Assembly: GCA_031362985.1 (NCBI GenBank)
Contig: JANLTO010000034.1
Location: 1-64,000, forward strand
Direction: 5' to 3'
Source: SHZL01 sp031362985
Lineage (GTDB): Bacteria > Pseudomonadota > Gammaproteobacteria > Xanthomonadales > SZUA-36
DNA: 64,000 bases
Every line of letters begins with the position of its first letter. Positions within the stretch are counted from its first letter, which is position 1. Made by a program: the position numbers and the translations under genes. Below are positions 61,808 to 64,000 of the stretch, in pieces. The notes under the pieces were generated by a model. It made no database searches. It was not told where the DNA came from and saw only the letters and a program-made list of their open reading frames with translations.

Positions 61808-62038
61808 CTACTTCTTCTTAGCAGCTTTTTTAGCTGGAGCCTTTTTAGCCGGTGCCTTTTTAGCCGGAGCTTTCTTGGCGGCAGCTTTCTTAGCAGGAGC
61901 CTTCTTCGCTGCGGCTTTCTTAGCCGGTGCCTTTTTTGCTGCAGCTTTCTTAGGTGCAGCTTTCTTGGCAGGGGCTTTCTTTGCAGCTGGTTTCTTCTTC
62001 GGTGCAGCTTTCTTTGCAGTAGCTTTCTTCGTAGCCAT
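61808..62038 (-). CDS. histone H1-like Ala/Lys/Pro-rich DNA-binding protein
   Basis: A 76-aa protein made only of Ala, Lys, Pro and Thr after the initiator Met, as repeats of the type AAKKAPAKKA and AAPKKA. It resembles the C-terminal tail of histone H1 and the AlgP/HctB-type repeat proteins. Such proteins bind DNA non-specifically. Here there is no other domain. GGAG lies 6 nt before the ATG. The DNA is a run of near-identical short repeats, so length variation between strains is likely. Confidence 0.9.
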   Translation of the reverse strand: MATKKATAKKAAPKKKPAAKKAPAKKAAPKKAAAKKAPAKKAAAKKAPAKKAAAKKAPAKKAPAKKAPAKKAAKKK

Positions 62039-62075
62039 GGTTCACTCCTTATCAGGTCGAGCGATTGTTGGATAC

Positions 62076-62115
62076 CAGTTCAAGTTCTTTATCAAACATA
62101 CTAATTCTTGAACTG
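62076..62115 (-). promoter_or_regulatory. inverted repeat in the histone-like gene's leader
   Basis: CAGTTCAAG (62076-62084) and CTTGAACTG (62107-62115) are perfect 9-bp inverted repeats with a 22-nt spacer, 38 nt upstream of the start codon. It could be an mRNA stem-loop or an operator for a dimeric regulator. The 312-nt gene-free stretch 62039-62350 otherwise is AT-rich, with no open frame worth calling. Confidence 0.5.
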
Positions 62116-62198
62116 AGTGGTTATGCACAAGTCCTCTACTTTCGCAAACTCCGAACAGATTATCTTGTTAAGCGTCTGCAGCATTTGCCACGAAGCCA

Positions 62199-62226
62199 AT
62201 TATAAACTTCGCAATTCGTAACGCAA
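62199..62226 (-). promoter_or_regulatory. candidate promoter of the histone-like gene
   Basis: On the minus strand TTGCGT (62226-62221), a 16-nt spacer and a perfect TATAAT (62204-62199) form a plausible sigma-70 promoter, giving a leader of about 150 nt that includes the inverted repeat. Inferred from motif and position only. Confidence 0.45.
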
Positions 62227-62350
62227 CAACTCATCATCATTTTGATGAAAAAAAATTTGCAACGGAAAAACTGAAAAATGTTTTTTGAAATCGGTTTTGG
62301 AAAAGTAAATTACAGTGCGCGTCGAAAAAAAATGCTCGGGAAGATCGTAT

Positions 62351-63157
62351 TCAGAAATTTTCCGTACTGGCTGGTGACCATCGCGGGCGAATAATTTTTC
62401 GAAGTTGCGTCATGAGTTTGTAAGGTGCAGCAATGAGAGTGTTTCTATTTTCAACATCGTCTTCACCATCAAAACTCATCACCACGCCACCTGCCTCACG
62501 CACGATCAGTGCGCCTGCACAAAGGTCCCATGGTTTGAGTCCGACTTCGAAATAGCCGTCAAGTCGGCCTGCTGCAACCCACGCAAGATCAAGGCAGGCC
62601 GTGCCTGCGCGGCGGAAGTCCTCAACTTTTTCAAACACAGCCTGGAAGATACGACCGTAGGATTGCAAATGCTCGCGACTACGAAAAGGAAACGCAGTTG
62701 CGACAATTGCGCCTTCCAAGTCAAGGCGACCGGATACCCGCAATCGCTTGTTATTTAGAAAAGCGCCACCGCCGCGACTTGCTGTGAAGAGTTCGTCACG
62801 CATGGGATCGTAAATCACTGCGTGTTCAGTTCGGCCATTCACCTGCTGTGCAATGGAAACGCCGAAGTGAGGATAGCCATGCAAATAATTGCTGGTGCCA
62901 TCCAGCGGATCGATGATCCAGACAATATTTCCTTCGCCGGAGGCTCCTGCTTCCTCGCACAGAAAAGCGTGATTCGGGAAGTAGCGCTTGATTTCCCGTA
63001 CAATCTCGGCCTCGCACATGCGGTCGACTTCACTGACATAGTCATGTCGGGCCTTGCGCAAAATGGGAATGCCTTCAACGTTTTGAAAATGTCGGCGCAT
63101 AATTTCGCCGGCTGCATGGGCAGCACCGACCGCGATGTTTACGACTGAATGGGCCAT
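62351..63157 (-). CDS. suhB: inositol-1-monophosphatase family protein SuhB
   Basis: The 268-aa product (ATG 63157, MAHSVVNIAVGAA) has the metal-binding motifs of the family: EEAGASG (about 67-73), WIIDPLDGTSNYLHGYPHF (about 82-100) and WDLCAGALIVREAGG (about 214-228). In gammaproteobacteria SuhB also joins NusA, NusB and NusG in rRNA antitermination. The frame upstream to 63220 overlaps trmJ's promoter side and is not needed. It is divergent from trmJ, a conserved neighbour. Confidence 0.94.
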   Translation of the reverse strand: MAHSVVNIAVGAAHAAGEIMRRHFQNVEGIPILRKARHDYVSEVDRMCEAEIVREIKRYFPNHAFLCEEAGASGEGNIVWIIDPLDGTSNYLHGYPHFGVSIAQQVNGRTEHAVIYDPMRDELFTASRGGGAFLNNKRLRVSGRLDLEGAIVATAFPFRSREHLQSYGRIFQAVFEKVEDFRRAGTACLDLAWVAAGRLDGYFEVGLKPWDLCAGALIVREAGGVVMSFDGEDDVENRNTLIAAPYKLMTQLRKIIRPRWSPASTENF

Positions 63158-63169
63158 GGCAAATTTTAA

Positions 63170-64000
63170 ATGAACCGGAAAGCGCCACAGGATAGCAGAA
63201 GCAACAATGCCTTGTCGCAAAAAGCATCCGGCTTATTGCACAGCGTGCGCATAGTGTTGATCAATACCACGCACCCGGGAAACATTGGAGCGACGGCCCG
63301 TGCGATGAAGGTAATGGGCCTGGAAAATCTGCACCTGGTGACGCCCAGCTTTTTTCCCCATGCTGATGCAACTGCGCTGGCTTCAGGTGCAGATGATGTC
63401 TTGCAACGCGCGACGGTGCATCCTTCACTGGAGAGCGCTTTGACTGGTTGTGGCCTGGTTCTTGGGACCAGTGCCAGGTTGCGCACCCTGGCCATGCCAC
63501 AACTCGATGCCCGGGCCGCTGCACAGAAAGCGTTTGCCGAGGCAGAACGGCACACGGTCGCTTTGTTGTTCGGGCGAGAACGCTACGGCCTGACCAACGA
63601 TGAAATGCAACGTTGCCACGGACTGGTAAACATTCCTGCAAATCCCGGGTATTCCTCACTCAATCTCGCCCAGGCCGTACAGATTCTTGCTTACGAGCTG
63701 CGCATGGCTGCGCTGGGTAATGCAGGCTATTCGCTGGATGCCCTGGACTGGGAACCGGTAGACGGTGGACAAATGGAGTTGTTCTACGTGCACCTGGAAC
63801 AGGCTCTGAAGGACATTCATTTCCTTAACCCTGCCCAACCGAAAAAATTGATGATGCGGATGCGCAGGTTATTCAACCGGGCGCGCCCGGACCAGAATGA
63901 AATGAATATACTGCGCGGAATCCTGAGTGCTGCTCAAGTCGCCACAGCAGGCGCCAAGGCGGAGCTGGGCGTGCCGTCGGAGCAGTTCGGAGAAACTTGA
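63170..64000 (+). CDS. trmJ: tRNA (cytidine/uridine-2'-O)-methyltransferase TrmJ
   Basis: TrmJ methylates the ribose at position 32 of tRNAs using SAM. The 276-aa product has the SPOUT-family motifs VLINTTHPGNIGATARAMKVMGL (about 26-48), LLFGRERYGLTNDEM (about 127-141) and IPANPGYSSLNLAQAVQILAYEL (about 151-173, knot region). The stop codon is the last three bases of the window, so the gene is complete. Divergent from suhB, as in relatives. Confidence 0.95.
   Translation: MNRKAPQDSRSNNALSQKASGLLHSVRIVLINTTHPGNIGATARAMKVMGLENLHLVTPSFFPHADATALASGADDVLQRATVHPSLESALTGCGLVLGTSARLRTLAMPQLDARAAAQKAFAEAERHTVALLFGRERYGLTNDEMQRCHGLVNIPANPGYSSLNLAQAVQILAYELRMAALGNAGYSLDALDWEPVDGGQMELFYVHLEQALKDIHFLNPAQPKKLMMRMRRLFNRARPDQNEMNILRGILSAAQVATAGAKAELGVPSEQFGET

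Noticed and set aside
61707..62111. 134-aa open frame opposite the histone-like gene
   Set aside because: Its FLAGAFLAGAF repeats are simply the complement of the Lys/Ala repeats of the real gene.
1..64000. CRISPR arrays, insertion sequences, prophage genes, replication origin
   Set aside because: No regularly spaced repeats, transposase, integrase, phage structural gene or DnaA-box cluster was seen on reading both strands.

Overview
The window reads as a chromosome segment of a Gram-negative gammaproteobacterium, probably aquatic and outside the well-studied enteric and pseudomonad groups. The evidence is the metY(tRNA-fMet)-rimP-nusA-infB-rbfA-truB-rpsO-pnp order, a complete System I cytochrome c maturation operon, queA-tgt-yajC-secD-secF, a Kdo kinase and a heptosyltransferase-like gene (lipopolysaccharide core), and an Ala/Lys/Pro histone H1-like protein. 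Nothing in it looks like a prophage, transposon, integrase or CRISPR array. The exact taxon is inference.

Layout. 1-8.9 kb: translation and RNA-processing operon. 9.0-11.4 kb: a MetA-like homoserine acyltransferase and a MetY-like sulfhydrylase. 11.45-22.8 kb: the most distinctive part, a run of eleven tightly packed genes that appears to make and attach a phosphonate. It has a PEP mutase fused to a nucleotidyltransferase, a second nucleotidyltransferase, phosphonopyruvate decarboxylase and an AEP-type transaminase. With these are an isoprenylcysteine-methyltransferase-like membrane enzyme, a small membrane protein, a CDP-glycerol glycerophosphotransferase-like protein, a YejM/PbgA-like membrane sulfatase-fold protein, a divergent YidC paralogue, a PhnY*-like Fe/2OG dioxygenase and a DUF6165-like protein. 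22.85-24.3 kb: a SAM-I (S-box) riboswitch ahead of metB. 24.3-26.2 kb: lipopolysaccharide core genes. 26.2-31.9 kb: assorted genes, including an outer-membrane barrel/exported protein pair, an EamA transporter with a structured leader and a low-GC DUF6502 gene. 31.9-41.7 kb: tRNA-Arg, rnd, a formylglycine-enzyme-fold protein, a 2OG oxygenase, a large hybrid sensor kinase, tRNA-Leu, and a MetX-family acyltransferase coupled to a metallo-beta-lactamase-fold gene. 41.75-48.4 kb: ccmABCDEFGHI on the minus strand, including a short GTG-start ccmD. 48.7-54.3 kb: glutathione reductase and a large secreted subtilase. 54.3-59.8 kb: queA-tgt-yajC-secDF. 59.8-61.7 kb: an Asp/Asn-hydroxylase-like and sulfotransferase pair. 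61.7-64 kb: a duplicated terminator hairpin, the histone-like gene, suhB and trmJ.

How the genes may work together. PEP would be converted to phosphonopyruvate, phosphonoacetaldehyde and 2-aminoethylphosphonate (AEP), activated as a CMP-phosphonate, and transferred to a surface glycan or lipid by the CDP-glycerol-transferase-like protein. The dioxygenase could hydroxylate AEP at C1 and the membrane methyltransferase could methylate the head group or carrier. The YejM-like and YidC-like proteins suggest an envelope-associated step. Methionine genes sit on both sides of this cluster, and the downstream one is under SAM control. The polymer or lipid that would be modified is not identifiable from sequence alone.
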